In this document: positions 22,700-35,189 of the stretch, piece after piece
How the letters are laid out: every line of letters begins with the position of its first letter
How positions within the stretch are numbered: position 1 is the stretch's first letter
Source: Phoma sp. XZ068
Lineage: Eukaryota; Ascomycota; Dothideomycetes; Pleosporales; Didymellaceae
Reading direction: 5' to 3'
Assembly: GCA_004835665.1 (NCBI GenBank)
Contig: RBKR01000016.1
Span: 806,001 to 870,000, forward strand
Length of the DNA stretch: 64,000 nt
The notes under the pieces: generated by a model
Seen by the model: the letters and a program-made list of their open reading frames with translations, nothing else
What the model was told of the DNA's origin: nothing
Databases searched by the model: none
Made by a program: the position numbers and the translations under genes

Positions 22700-24599
22700 A
22701 TGGGCAACCAGCATTCGAGCTCGCGGTCGACGCCGGCGTCGTCGCAACCGCAATCGCCCGTTGGCTCGAGCAGTCACCATGCGTCACATGGGCACTCTCA
22801 CCTAGGCGGCTCGGGCAGTCACCTCCCACCGCATCCAGGATTTCGCACGGGCAGACGCGAGAGCATCCAGCACACAATCAAGGCCGCGCAGATAGCCCCT
22901 CCGTCCGCGAGCTTGGAGAGCGCTGAGCGGGGTCGCGCGAGCACACAGGCCAACACCACCGCCCACGTCACCAGCCAGCTGCGCGCCGCCCAGGACCGCA
23001 GCATCGTGCGCGAGGGCAGCTCCGACAAGATGGGCAACGAGCAGAGCCACCAGAAGAAGGAGCGCGAGCGCGAGGAGCGCCTGGAGAAGCTGAGCCGCCA
23101 GTCCACGCCGCAGCCCGCGCGCTCCAGTGCAGCCTCTCCACGACCTGCCTCCATAACACCCCCCCAGGCAGTGCACCCGCCGCCTGCCGTGCCCTCTACT
23201 ACTACTACGCCACCGCCTGCTGGGGCTACACCTACACCACCGCCCAGCGAAGCCCACGCCATCCCCATCGATGCCCCGCACAGCTACAGAGCAGAGCAAG
23301 CCCTGGCGGGGTCGCTGGAGCCTGCAGATGCCTCGCAGGACTTCATTGTGCCCTCGTCGCACTTCAGCCGCCCGCCGCGCCTGCCCCTGCCCATTGAAGA
23401 GGAGGTACACACGCCCGGGTCGCCCATCATATCGCCCAACGACCTCGCCAGTCCGCTGGATCCCGGTGAGGTCGAGGGCGCTCTGCCGCGCCGCACCTCC
23501 ATGCTCAGCAGCACCACGGCCGACGACGACGACCTTGGCGAAGAGTTCAAAGTGCCCACTCCAGGGCGTCCAACCGTGCCAACATTGATTGAGTGGGAGG
23601 GCGCTGGCGACAGGGTATACGTGACAGGCACGTTCGCGGGCTGGAACCGAAAATACAGGTTACACAAGAAGTAAGTGGAATTGTTTGCTTCCTCAACGCC
23701 TTGCAGAACGTCCTGCGTCTACCCGCGTGGCGCATGGCTTGCACAGTCGCCTGAGACATGGTCAATCAGGCGGCCATCACCTTATCAACCCTGCATTCCC
23801 CAAAATCTACACCACACTCTTACGGCTTTGCCTGCTGTTGAGTGTTACACTGCACACCAACAGAACTGACCGTCTTTTAGTGGTCCCAGCAAGAAGGAAA
23901 ATGCCCTCTCTGCACATGTCCCAATCCACCCGGGCACCCATCACCTCATGTTCATCGTGGACAACGACATGATGATCTCGGACAAGCTGCCAACAGCCGT
24001 TGACTACACGAACATCCTGGTCAACTACCTTGAAGTCTCCTACGACGACATCAACGACCAGCAAGCGCAAGCTGCAGCAGACAAGTCTACAGACACACCA
24101 ACACGCACAGAAGAACAATCAGCGTCCCAACCACCACAGGACCCCCCCTCCCCTGAAATGCCCCTCGTCAAGCCTGCAACCGCCGAGATCCCCAACACCA
24201 AGCTCCCCGAGCCGGAGAAGAGGTACCACTCCAAGATCCCGGCCTACCTGCTCGACCTTGATGCACCTGAAGAGTCATCGAGATTCGCCCGTGCCAACGC
24301 CGCAGCTGGTATCCTGCCTACGCCACCGAGTCTACCCATGTTCTTGAGCAAGAGCATTCTGAACGGAACCACGCCGATGAAGGATGACAGCAGTGTGCTG
24401 ATCATGCCGAATCATACGGTGTTGAACCATCTGGCCACAAGCAGTATCAAAGACAATGTTCTGGCTACGAGTGCGACGACGAGATATAAGCAGAAGGTAT
24501 GTTAGACGCTCGACACAATGCAAGAGAGAAACTAATCCCAGCTAGTTCCTTACAACGATCATGTACAAGCCAAAGGAGGAAAGCGGGGAGGTATATTGA
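22700..24599 (+). CDS. AMPK/SNF1 kinase complex beta subunit (GAL83/SIP2 type)
   Basis: Scaffold and targeting subunit of the SNF1 energy-sensing kinase. Exons: 22700-23670, 23881-24496, 24546-24599; 546 residues. It begins MGNQHSSS, a good N-myristoylation signal as in SIP2, and repeats a MGNEQS motif inside a long Ser/Pro/Gln-rich N-terminal half. The glycogen-binding (AMPK1_CBM) domain starts at TLIEWEGAGDRVYVTGTFAGW and continues across the 210-nt first intron into HPGTHHLMFIVDNDM. The C-terminal association domain ends with IPAYLLDLD, MPNHTVLNHLATSSI and, on the 18-codon last exon, TTIMYKPKEES, the canonical beta-subunit C-terminus. A CaMKK-type candidate upstream kinase lies at 5.7-8.3 kb. 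Confidence 0.95.
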
Positions 24600-25348
24600 T
24601 GCTTCGGCATAGACGACGATAGGGATAGCATTCTTGCGCCCGCTTCGAGCAGGTTTTGGTGTTTTAGCGTTACGGTATGATATCGATGAGTTTCACGAAA
24701 TACCCCAGGCTCTGGATGGACGGGATTCTGGGGCGGCATATATAGAGCATCGGCAAAACTCGATATCCAAGTAGGAAATCGAGAAGGTTTCTTTGATCAC
24801 TTGAGTTGCAATGAGCATGATTTATCGGTGAGGACGTGATGTGAAGCATAGCTTGTGAGAAGCCCTGTATAGCGAAAGCACAAGTTGGTGATGTGAGAAC
24901 AAGATGTCGTTTGGTACAAGGAGATTCAAGTGCAAGACAAAAGGTACTTTGCGGTATATCAACTTTACCATTGCAGTCCCATTTTCACACGGGCCAAGCT
25001 TGCTGCACGGTGACAGCACCGCAGGCTAGCGCGGGACGGCTTCGCGGATCGTCGCAGCAACCCTGTCAGCCAACACGGCATACGGCACTGCACCGCAGCA
25101 GCACAGCTCTGCCACCCTTTCCTGGAGAGCGCAGGAACACCTGCTTGTATCATGTCGCTTTGCAGTCTTTGTTGGTGTGGTTCTGCTTAGTCTATCTTTG
25201 TAAGATAGCATACAGCGCAGATACTGCACTTCGCTGCGGTCTACCTCGTTGCGATCCATCTCGCTGAGGTCCACCTCACTGCGTTCGATCTCCCCACGAA
25301 AGCCGCCCTTGCATCCCATATCCCGCGGCTCACGCCCTCGAACCCACC
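24600..25348. other. Intergenic region with 15-bp repeat
   Basis: About 750 bp upstream of the NIPA-type gene, containing its promoter and 5' UTR. The minus-strand frames are repeat artefacts. Confidence 0.45.
25234..25293. repeat. Degenerate minisatellite, 4 x 15 bp
   Basis: Four consecutive 15-bp units start at 25234, 25249, 25264 and 25279. Each fits YTGMGNTCNAYCTCN with a few changes. They end 56 bp before the NIPA-type start codon, so they lie in the promoter or leader. Read on the minus strand they encode a five-residue repeat of the form E-V/M/I-D/E-R/L-S/N. Confidence 0.85.
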
Positions 25349-27499
25349 ATGTTCCTCCCCGCTTCCACACCGCGCGGCGCTCCCCCCACAATCCCATCCC
25401 TCTACGAACATAATGGCTTCATGCGGCACCTCGGGCGGTCCGGCCGGTACGACGAGAACTGGAGCAGCCTCATTGGCATCGTCACCGCCATCGTCGGCAA
25501 TGTGCTGATTTCCTTCGCGCTCAACATGCAGCGCTACGCGCACATCAAGCTGGACCGGGAGTGGCAGGCGCAAGAAAAGCAGCGCAAGAGGCGGAGCAAG
25601 AGCGGGACGAGTTTATCGCGGCTTGGTGAGGAAAGGGGGAAAGACGGTGCGACGACGAATGGACGCCAGAGCTCAGAGGCAGATCCTCTTATCCCGCGTG
25701 ATGGGGGGAGTTCGGAGAGTAGCGAGCGTGCGGATGCGGATGAGGCTGAGGCCGAGGGCGCGTTCAAGCAGAAATCTTACCTCAAGTCGACGTACTGGTG
25801 GCTCGGCATCATTCTCATGACTATCGGCGAGGCGGGGAATTTCCTCGCGTATGGGTTTGCGCCGGCGTCGATTGTGAGTCCGCTGGGTGTTGTGGCGCTG
25901 ATTTCGAACTGCATTATTGCGCCGTTTATGCTGAAAGAGCGGTTTCGCTGGCGTGATGCGGTGGGTGTGATTGTCGCGGTTGGCGGCGCGGTTACCGTCG
26001 TGCTGTCTGCGAGCGATAACAACCCGAAGCTGGGGCCGGATGAGATCTGGAAGCTGATCAAGAGGTGGGAGTTTGAGACGTATTTGGGTGTTACCGTCGG
26101 TGTCATTATCATCTTGATGATCGCTAGTAACCGGTACGGGGAGAAGAATATCTTGATTGATCTGGGGCTTGTTGGGCTGTTTGGTGGCTTTACGGCGCTT
26201 TCGACAAAGGGCGTTGCGTCGCTGCTCTCGTATACGCTCTGGCGCGTCATCACGTTCCCGGTGTTTTACCTCCTGGTTGCGATTCTGGTTGGTACGGCGG
26301 TCATGCAGATCAAGTACATCAACCGGGCGCTGCAGCGGTTCGACGCCACGCAAGTCATTCCGGTCCAGTTTGTTATGTTTACTCTCTCGGTCATCCTTGG
26401 GTCGGCGATCTTGTACCGCGACTTCGAGCGCACGTCGGGCGGAGACGCAGGGAAATTCGTTGGTGGCTGCGCCCTCACGTTTTCAGGTGTATGGCTCATC
26501 ACCAGCGGCCGACCGCGCAGACATGACGAGGATGACGAGGACGACGAAGACGAGCGCAGACCTGAGCCTGATGAAGCCATCAACCTTCACGGCGAGCGAT
26601 ACCGTGATTCGATTGACAGTACAAGTTCCAGTCATTCGTCCTCGTCGACAATACGCCCAGCCTCCCCACCGCTCGACATTCTCGAAATCAACCCTCTCTA
26701 CCAGGACGAAGATCGCCCAGGAACACCCATCATCAAACTCAACACTCCCGACCCATCCACCCCGCCGCGCCGAACATATACCTCCGAAGCGCTCGACTCT
26801 CTAATCCAAAACCCCTGGTCTCAACCTCCCGACCGCAACGACCCAAGCCCCAAGCCCTCCATCAGCAGACACACATCCACACCCGTCTTGCCCAGCGAGG
26901 CCGCACCACCACCCTCAAACCTCCCACCCCCCTCCAACCTCGGCACCACACCCTCCGACCCATCCCTCTCCAGCGCCCCAATGCCCCGCACCCCAACGCG
27001 CGGCAAAAGCCACGACGAACTCCCCTCCACACCAGGTACATCGCAATCGAACCTCGGCCCCGGGCTGCGCCGTCTCCGCACCAACGAACGACAACGCGGC
27101 AGCGTCCCAGGCCCCCTCCTCGCATCACCCTTATCCACGTCTCTCAGCGCACTCGTCCAGGACCTCAAGCGCGGCGGCAACGTGCGCATGCGCACGGGCG
27201 AGAACAACGGTGAGGCCCGCCGGCAGAGCGTGCTGGGTCTCGGCGCGACGGAGGGTGTGGATGAGATGTTTGGCGAGCCGTTGAGTAGACGTAGTACGCA
27301 GGGCAATGGGGCGGAGAGGGGGAGTGAGAGATCCGGGGGTAGGGGGAGGGGGATGAGCGGGACGTTGAATGAGCTTTGGAGGGGGTTGAGGGGGCAGGGG
27401 AGTAGGGAGGATATTAGTGGGGAGCAAGGGCAAGAGCAGGCTCAGGCTCCGGCTCCGGCTCAGGTGCAGGGCGAGGGCGAGGCGAGTGCAGATAGGTGA
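25349..27499 (+). CDS. NIPA-type magnesium transporter (DUF803 family)
   Basis: Single exon, 716 residues. The N-terminal half is the NIPA/EamA-like transporter: WSSLIGIVTAIVGNVLISFA opens helix 1, a charged insert follows, then YWWLGIILMTIGEAGNFLAY, the strongly conserved FAPASIVSPLGVVALISNC, a further helix VGVIVAVGGAVTVVLSAS and NRALQRFDATQVIPVQFV. Eight to nine membrane helices end at about residue 390 with ALTFSGVWLITSG. The C-terminal 320 residues are a disordered acidic then Pro/Ser/Thr-rich tail finishing in Gln/Ala/Pro repeats. NIPA proteins mediate Mg2+ transport in animals; the fungal substrate is inferred from the family. The start is the first ATG in the frame, but the second Met (residue 25) is also possible. 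Confidence 0.92.
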   Translation: MFLPASTPRGAPPTIPSLYEHNGFMRHLGRSGRYDENWSSLIGIVTAIVGNVLISFALNMQRYAHIKLDREWQAQEKQRKRRSKSGTSLSRLGEERGKDGATTNGRQSSEADPLIPRDGGSSESSERADADEAEAEGAFKQKSYLKSTYWWLGIILMTIGEAGNFLAYGFAPASIVSPLGVVALISNCIIAPFMLKERFRWRDAVGVIVAVGGAVTVVLSASDNNPKLGPDEIWKLIKRWEFETYLGVTVGVIIILMIASNRYGEKNILIDLGLVGLFGGFTALSTKGVASLLSYTLWRVITFPVFYLLVAILVGTAVMQIKYINRALQRFDATQVIPVQFVMFTLSVILGSAILYRDFERTSGGDAGKFVGGCALTFSGVWLITSGRPRRHDEDDEDDEDERRPEPDEAINLHGERYRDSIDSTSSSHSSSSTIRPASPPLDILEINPLYQDEDRPGTPIIKLNTPDPSTPPRRTYTSEALDSLIQNPWSQPPDRNDPSPKPSISRHTSTPVLPSEAAPPPSNLPPPSNLGTTPSDPSLSSAPMPRTPTRGKSHDELPSTPGTSQSNLGPGLRRLRTNERQRGSVPGPLLASPLSTSLSALVQDLKRGGNVRMRTGENNGEARRQSVLGLGATEGVDEMFGEPLSRRSTQGNGAERGSERSGGRGRGMSGTLNELWRGLRGQGSREDISGEQGQEQAQAPAPAQVQGEGEASADR

Positions 27500-29359
27500 T
27501 GGGCGTGAATGTGTGGAAAAGTTTGGTATATATGGAGATTTTCTGATGAGAGTCATGACGCCTTCATTTTCTGTCGTTGCATAGCTTGCGATCTCACACG
27601 GAGTATAATTTAGAGGCATGTGGACACGAATAGAGTACTTGTAATCAATTTCTTCTTGTTCTTACAAGATCGTTTGGTACTACGTCATCACGTCGAGTCT
27701 GTTAATTCATGTGTATCTTTGACTGCACAACTGGATGGACGTGTATTGGCTTGGAGCAAACAAACGGTTTTTAGGATATTGGCAGACTTTTGGTTGACGG
27801 AAGGCGAGAGACTGGCCTGGCATACACGAAACTGCAACGATATGTTAGTATAATAACTTTCAAGTATTCATTTAATGCACAGTCTCTTGGAATGATGTTC
27901 TCTACGCATAACGAAACTTCTGGTTTGGGGTAACGTTGTCAATCACAGACGTTCGTCACGAGAGGCAAGCAATTGCGAACTCTGCCTATCCTCAAAGGAA
28001 CAGGACTAGAAACTTTTAAGGGGCAGGATTGTCAAGCTAATCATGGAAACTGTCGGTATCCTGGAGTTACCTGAGAGAACAACAGAGTACTCAGCGTCAC
28101 TAAACCTTGCTGGCAGTGACGTGGTATTATTTCCTCTCAAGGCTTGTGTGTGCACCATACTCTCACGACAGCTTGGTACTTGAGACTTTAAAAAGGCCTC
28201 GGAGACGTTGTTTAGATGTGTAGCTTGATAATGTCACGTCGTGTCTCGAAGTTGTGCCGGCTGCCGTGTTGCTTTTGGGGGGTATGCAGATCCAAGCAGT
28301 GCCGCTTTCGTGGTAGGCCATGTATTATTGCTAAATCTAAAATATAGAGTAAATCAGGGGGGCAAAAATGACTTTTGAAAATTGTAAGTCTGCGTTGTAG
28401 AATCCACATGCATGCTGCGCTCCGCTACTACGTACAACGTGAGGTGCTTACACTGTCGTACCTAGAGCACATATTCTAGCTGTATGCATTTGTCCATTCT
28501 AAGGAGGGACAGCACATGCCTGATTTCGGAAACAAATACCTGTGCTCGAAACGACGTTGTCGCTGCGCCGTAGAATCTTTAAGTTCAACCAGGACAGCGC
28601 TCCAGGGTGCGAGTTCGCCAATGCCCACAACCACAACATATGCAAGCCACGATGCACTTTCTTCCCAGCAGCCTTGTGAGCTCGCTGGAGACACACAGCT
28701 ACGAGCTCTTTCAGGCAATTTCACGATGAATCTGTCTGCTTCTGGCGGCGCCGTGCAGGGCGCTGCCCGTCGGAGCTGCTCCTGCCTGTTCTTGGAGGCG
28801 GTGACGGGGTTGGGCCGCCGAGCTATCGTGGCCCTGTTTGTCCAGCTACCGTGGTGTTGAGGAACACCATGTCTTGAAGTAGCCTTGCAACTCGAGTGCA
28901 CACTCCGCCACTTTGTCAATTAGTGGCTGGAAAGTTATGAGGTTGTAGAGCTCGATGAGGGGTTTCGATACGTCTCAATCTCGTAGTCGTTGCTGTGGCC
29001 AGTCCTGCGTTCTCGTGACGTGGGGGTGAGGTGTTGTTCCGTACCTCAGCTCCATCAGGACGGTCACGATGAGCTCCTTCCTCCATCTTCCAGCGATGAA
29101 GGCACAGACATCTGGCAGAATCGCCGTATGCGTGGTCCAGCGAGGTATAGCGCCTCGTGGGCGCCAAGAGGGCGATATTCATAAACCTCACCCTCGTTGC
29201 CCTTTCCTGCTCTTGCTCTTACCCACACGACACTTTGGTCATTCAGTCTTCTTCTTTCTGACACCTTGACCTTGACCACTACCTCTTTGGTCACTACCCA
29301 TTCATCGTATCCATCGTTTCCTGTACATCAGTACTTCACTTGTTCAGCATTCGTTCATC
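27500..29359. other. Long intergenic region, no supported gene
   Basis: About 1.86 kb between two plus-strand genes. 27600-28500 is AT-rich with no frame of note. The minus-strand frame at 28476-28919 (147 codons) has no family resemblance. The last few hundred bases before 29360 are pyrimidine-rich with CT-runs, as often seen in fungal core promoters and leaders, suggesting a long 5' UTR for the Mei2-type gene. Confidence 0.5.
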
Positions 29360-31477
29360 ATGTCTCACCACTCACCCCAGTCGTCCACTGGTGTTGGCCC
29401 TTCCTCTAGCCCTTACGCTGGCACTGATCCTACCTTGTACTCACCTGAGCTCGCTCGCTATGCTCGATCCAATGGCGTGCATCGCCGCCACAACCTCAAC
29501 CAGGTCACCGTCACTGACAACGGCAAGCCCTCACTCCACAACACAGGCGCTGCCTCTCCCAAATACAAGGGCGTCCTTCCATTCCCGGCTCCTTACTACC
29601 AGGGTCTCTTCGCCAACGAAGTCTCTGAGGAGGACAAGTCATTCATCTCACGCTTCCAGTTCATTGCTCAGATTCCAGACGGCACCAACGCTGGCGTCGA
29701 TTCTGAACATGAGCTCTTCAGCGTTCAGCATCAGATGAAGCTGGTAAGTCGAACTCACTTGAGCTAAGCCAACACGTACTGACCTTGATCTAGTACCAGT
29801 GCTTCTCAAGCTGCGTGCCAGTCTACACTCGAGGCGTTCACCTTCGTTACGACGACCTTTGCGAAGCTGCTGAAGCCAAAGACATCCTCAACCAACATGG
29901 CTTCGTTGTCGACTGGATCACCGGCTATGAGTTCGCCCTTGCCAAGTCGCAGGACACAGCCCAACTCAACGAGTTCGAAGGCTCGATCAAGATCCCTGTC
30001 GTCATTCAACCTTACCCTGAGCAAGCTGTCTTTGACTTCACCGATGCCGACCTTGCTGAAGTCACTGAGGCCATTGAGCTTACCGCTGGCGTCTTCGGTA
30101 CCGTCCGCAACTGTGTCCACGTTGAAACCCAGGACAGCAAGATGACTCTCGTCTTCCGTGTAGAGTTCCACTCAGTCGACGCTGCCACTCGTACTGTTCA
30201 GAGCTTGACTCTTGACTCAGTCTGGGGTATCAACAACGTGGTAAGTCTTCCTTCGTTCGCCTGACATCAATACATCTGTACTGACATCTTGACAGAAGAC
30301 TTTCCGTTGGGCTATCACCGAGCCGGCTGCTTGGTCTGGCGAGCGAGCCATGAATTCTCCACACCGCTCCAAGCCTCGTGTTGATGACCAGGGTCGATTT
30401 GTCGGATACCGCCCTGCCACTGGCCCCTTCAACGGCCCTTACCAGCGTCACCCAGCCGATCAGCACAACCGTGTCCGCCGTGAGCGCATCCTCGACGGCA
30501 GCGATGTCCGCACTACCATCATGCTGCGCAACATTCCCAACAAGATGGACTGGGTAAGACACATCTTCGTGCATTTGACAGTACCCTACTAACCATGACC
30601 ACAGATGTCACTGAAGAACATTCTGGATGAGGTCTGCTTCGGCACCTACGACTTCCTCTACCTGCGCATTGACTTCAAGTCGGGCTGCAACGTAGGCTAT
30701 GCCTTCATCAACTTCGCCGACGTCGGTGGCATGATCGCTCTCATCGACCGCATCGAGCGTCGCTGCTGGACTGCCTACCGCTCGTCCAAGGCTGCCGAGA
30801 TCTCATACGCCACAATCCAGGGTCGCGAGGCTTTGGTGCAGAAGTTCCGCAACTCCTCCGTCATGCAAGAGACTCCGTTCTGCCGTCCTCGTCTCTTCTT
30901 GACCTACCTCGACGCTGATGTCTCCGACAAGCTTCGCTCCACCGGCACCGAGCAGTCCTTCCCTCGTCCTGACAATCTGTCTAAGCTTCAGCGTTCGATG
31001 GACAGCGCCCGCAGCGTTGGCCTCTACCCTCCTCATGGGTTCTCCGCCGTTACTGAGCACCGCAACCGTGCCAGCGCCTACGATCGTGGCACTCCTCGCG
31101 ACATGATGCAGGCTGCCATGAACTTCGCTCGCCAGCGCGCTGCTCCCGTCCCTCTTCAAGGCCTTACCGACTTGCAGAAGCGCGACGTCGAGGTCTGGTA
31201 CTCCTACAACCACGGTCAGGGCCAAGTTGGATACATCCCCTTCAACTACATTCCCATGACCCACATCGCGCAGTACTTCAACGAGCACCAGTCTTCTCCC
31301 AACTCGGTCGCTGTCAACCACCCTGGTGTCATCGGCGGCCCAGTCGTCAACACTCCGTACAAGCGCGACCACGTTGGCACTACTGTCACCACGCCCACTC
31401 GCCGCACCCGCGTCAACGGCAGCCCTTCATACGTTCGTTCTGAGCGCGGCGAGCAGGCCAATGGCATGTTCGCCTAG
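29360..31477 (+). CDS. Mei2-type RNA-binding protein (C-terminal RRM_2)
   Basis: Predicted RNA-binding regulator of the Mei2 family (meiosis and differentiation control). Exons: 29360-29743, 29794-30240, 30296-30553, 30605-31477; introns are 50-55 nt and the product is 653 residues. The N-terminal half has a degenerate RRM-like region (YTRGVHLRYDDLCEAAEAKD, then VKTFRWAITEPAAWSGER). The diagnostic Mei2 C-terminal RRM starts at TTIMLRNIPNKM, crosses intron 3, and continues with DFLYLRIDFKSGCNVGYAFI, NFADV and KAAEISYATIQGREALVQKF. The remainder is low-complexity. Each exon junction preserves the family reading. The strong codon bias toward C-ending codons and CT-rich promoter suggest good expression. 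Confidence 0.93.
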
Positions 31478-34400
31478 GAGTCTCTTTGCACAAGGTCTCT
31501 GTCTCCTTCGTTGTTTCGGTCTGGTTCCACATGTTTGTCTGAACATGACCTATCGATAGGACTTCTTCAAGTATGAGTATGGTACAACACTGATGTTGTT
31601 GGCCTTTTGAAATGACTTCGAATCCGATCTGGATTTCTGTGTGATGATAGGAGTGGATACAATCTCTGTGCCAGATCATGTAGTTCAGACTTCGTTTCCA
31701 TAGAATAGAAGTCTTGCTTAGCTTCATCATCTCTTCTCTCGTGTGCATCGTGACTTGTTTCGTCTACTTGAATTAAGTGACATTCGTCTCGACCACCCCA
31801 CAACACACGTTCGGCCGGTGTGCATTTTGACTTGCGATCTCGATTTTGCAAGGTATGCATCAAGAGTGACTACAGTAGACAAAGAGCACATGTTGCAGGA
31901 GCAAACATGTTGCGACTATGATACACCTTCCCCTATCACGAGCCCAACTTGTCCATCCAACCGTGATGTAGGTGCTCCTGCTGGTACACTGTACTCATCT
32001 GCCTGTCCAGCGTTCGCAGCGACACTGCAGGGTGTTTGCCCCATCATGCAGCTCATACGTGTACAGGGGAAACCTCGCAGCATGCTACAGACCTCAAAAT
32101 GAGGGCGGTGACAGCGCTCTGTACGTGCCGAGCAGATGTACACCCAGAGCGTACACAGCATCGTCTTCATTCGCCATCTGCAGGCTCGCAAAGATCTCGA
32201 TGCACCGGCGGAGAGCTCTGAAGGTGGGTGCACGGGCCGACTGTAAGAGTTTACATGCGAGTGCTCAGTGTAGTAGTAACTCGGGAGCTTCCCACTGACA
32301 GCCTCTGCCCAACACAAACACCAACTTGGAAAGCTCTCGAATCGCTTCTGAAGCACACGGTCTTCCTCTTAACACACTGCACAGACGCTATGGCCTGCCT
32401 GAACGCCCTCACGTGTGTTCTGGCTGCTTGGGTGGTGCGCCAGACGGAGAGCTGCCTCCAGACGCTCGATGACAACACCCTCACGGCCCGCACCAAGATG
32501 GTGAGCACATGAAGGCGCCAGCCAGCAGAGGACATAAACTTGGAGCAGTATTGAGAGCACTGCGTGCATTCAGGTGCTATCTAATCGAGTGCGAGGCGGG
32601 GTGGCTGCTCAACGCTACTTGGCTTGCTTGAGCTCATGTCCGCATCATGTTCCGGTAGCAGCGAGAGAGCGAAAGCGGCCAAGGACAATCTGAGGGCTGT
32701 TGAAGGCGAGCGCTCAATGGCCTATGGCCCTGGGTCCTGCTTTGCAACAATGTTTGCGTACGAGAGCGGCAAATGGAGATCCCCGGGCTTGATCGCGACA
32801 CTTGCGGAAAACCCCTCAAGGCTGACGGTGGTGGTTCGTCTGGAGCCTGCAAAGTTGACAACACCTCCAAAAAGCTCTATTGGTAAGCCTCGTCGTTGCC
32901 GTGCCTGCTCACGGAGAAGGGTTTGCTCATAGCCTTCTCAATCTCCATAACGAGCCTGACTGACAACCAGCAGAGGAATGAAGACGAGGTCAATTTAGCA
33001 GAAGGCAAGCACCCACAGCCCATGCGCCTCCCTCGACTACGAGCATCCTCCCGGACTCCGCGATCGATTCTGGACCTAGCTAGGACGATGCCTTCAGGCG
33101 ACCCTCGGCAAACTTCCGCCGTCCGCAAGGTGGCTTGGGGCAGAGCATTAGGTCGAGCAGTACACCGTCGGCATCACACGCACGCATGGATGCTGAAGAC
33201 AAACAGCGGGACATCGCTGTGGCCGTCCGGATGCTGTACCGTCGCCGTTGTGCCCCTGCTCATTGACGGACGTCACGGTCTTGCGAAATCTCTCCGAATA
33301 TGGCGGCGCAAAAAATTGTAGCCTTCACAGTATCAATGGAAAGCTACGTCGACAGTAGTTCTCGCGCTGTCGTCATCAGTCCTGTCCATATTGTGTGATG
33401 CCGACGAGTGGACGGTGGTTGTTGTGCCGTCCGGGTACATGCATGATGCCGGCCATTCTGTGCAACAAGAGGCGTCAATTCGTGCATCAAAGCGGCACCG
33501 ATGAATTATCAGCTCTTTTATCAGCCCATAGGAGGTTGTGAACGCTGACGCCGATCGGCAAAGAGGCGGAAAAGGCGATGGTTGGTCAAATTGTGTGCTG
33601 CATGTGGTACACCCATAAGCTCGACTCCACCTCATTTCATCTTGATCCGTTCCGGTATGGAAAAGACGATGTACGACGCGCCATCTCATCTCTTCATGTA
33701 CGTCGTTCGTTGTGCGCGCCAACGAAGGACGCTATAACAATTGGCATGCGTGTCGGTGTGTCCATATCGCTGTATGCTCTCCCACGTCAGGCTAGGCAAG
33801 TTTACCGGCTCTCGTACAGCGTGGCGGTTGGAAGATGTCTGAGACCAGAGTCTCTCGTCGAAGGTATGTTGCCTGCCACTTTGTTGACATGGATGTGGGC
33901 AAGGGTCGAGAATGGAGCTTCGGCTTCGAGGGCCGTTGCAGGTCGGTCATTATCTCCGTGTCATCACATGTTTAGGTCCTCTTCGGTGGGCCTGCATGGG
34001 AAAGAGCTGGGTTTCATGGCGGGGAAGAGGAAGTGTGCAGTGGTGGAGGGAGCTACCCCACGCGCATAACCTAGGCGCGCCGGGGAAGCTGCGGGACGGG
34101 AGCACCGAATGCAAGGCTGTCAACCTCAGCAGCTGAACCAATTTGGCACCAGCATCCCACTGCATTCTTGACAGAAGCGTCCTCTGCTTGAAGCCTCTCG
34201 CGACCAGGATGGGGGAACGGTAGGCTCAGAGGAGTGCACATGTAATCCAAACCTTTCCTGGCAACATTCGCAGGTGGTCCGGGTGCGGCCTGCGCAATTT
34301 TCCCATCTCAGCGCAACTCCTGAGGATAATCGTCCACGCCCGTATCACCTTTTTGCGTGAATCACGTCAACTGCACTCTCCGGGTCTGGGTAGCCACATC

Positions 34401-35189
34401 TCCAGAGGTACGGTTCAGGTTTACCGCTGGGGCGAGTGTTGTACAAGACAGAAGTCACGCGCGCCGTCTCCGCATCTCGACGTCTTCGGGACCCTGCTGC
34501 ATATCCAGCACTCCCGGATTTGTGCTACCCACTGCTTGCATCTCACATCAGAGCACAGCTAAGACATCACGTATTCTGACTCGCTGGGTATTGCGAAGTT
34601 TCAAGGTGTCACGAATTACCATGTGCTAGCAAAGTCTTCACCGCTTGCAGATTTTGACCCGAGATCTCTCAATATCATAAAGTCGGCCTTCGCCGTCCGT
34701 GGTTCACCCACTGCAAGCTGCCGCGGGTCGTTTCCATCACGTGCACAGGACGACCGTCTGCCTGAGCATATCGATCGTGCATTATACTGCTGGTACAGAG
34801 TGTTCGAGTAAGAGTCGAGTTCTTGGTTCACACACGCGTCAAACGCGTTTCCTTTCTTCACCTTCATTGAACGTTCGCCACCACGACTCGTTTCCTTGTT
34901 CACCGCCGACCAGAGCATGCAACTATTCCTTTACTCTACAATACTATCCCTGCAATCAAGAAGACCACCGCTGTGACGGCAGGCTGCATCGTTTCGACCG
35001 CTCTACATACCCTTTGCCAACCAAGCATAAGCATAGGAACAAGTTCTGCTTCCGCGCTCGGCAGCGTACAGGATTTCAATACCTTGCAAACTCGCATCGC
35101 GCGGCTCGACACCAAGCCTCGGTGTCTTCAGTGCCTCACACAAACCATCTCAACTTCCGTTTATATCTCTGGGCCCCACAAACCTCGTG
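31478..35189. other. Gene-poor stretch of 3.7 kb
   Basis: Between the Mei2-type gene and RMP1. Open frames are all under about 165 codons, overlap each other on both strands and match no family I know; the longest is 33578-34069 (+). 34600-35189 contains CT-rich sequence likely to be the RMP1 promoter. I see no terminal repeats or transposon motifs. It may hold long untranslated regions, non-coding transcripts or decayed sequence. Confidence 0.55.

Noticed and set aside
22802..23410. Minus-strand frames of 149-202 codons over the SNF1 beta subunit
   Set aside because: GC-rich shadows of the Ser/Pro-rich N-terminal region; the plus strand has myristoylation and CBM motifs.
25026..25397. Minus-strand pentapeptide-repeat-like protein
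   Set aside because: The repeat is a 15-bp minisatellite with only four to five units; the rest of the frame has no support.
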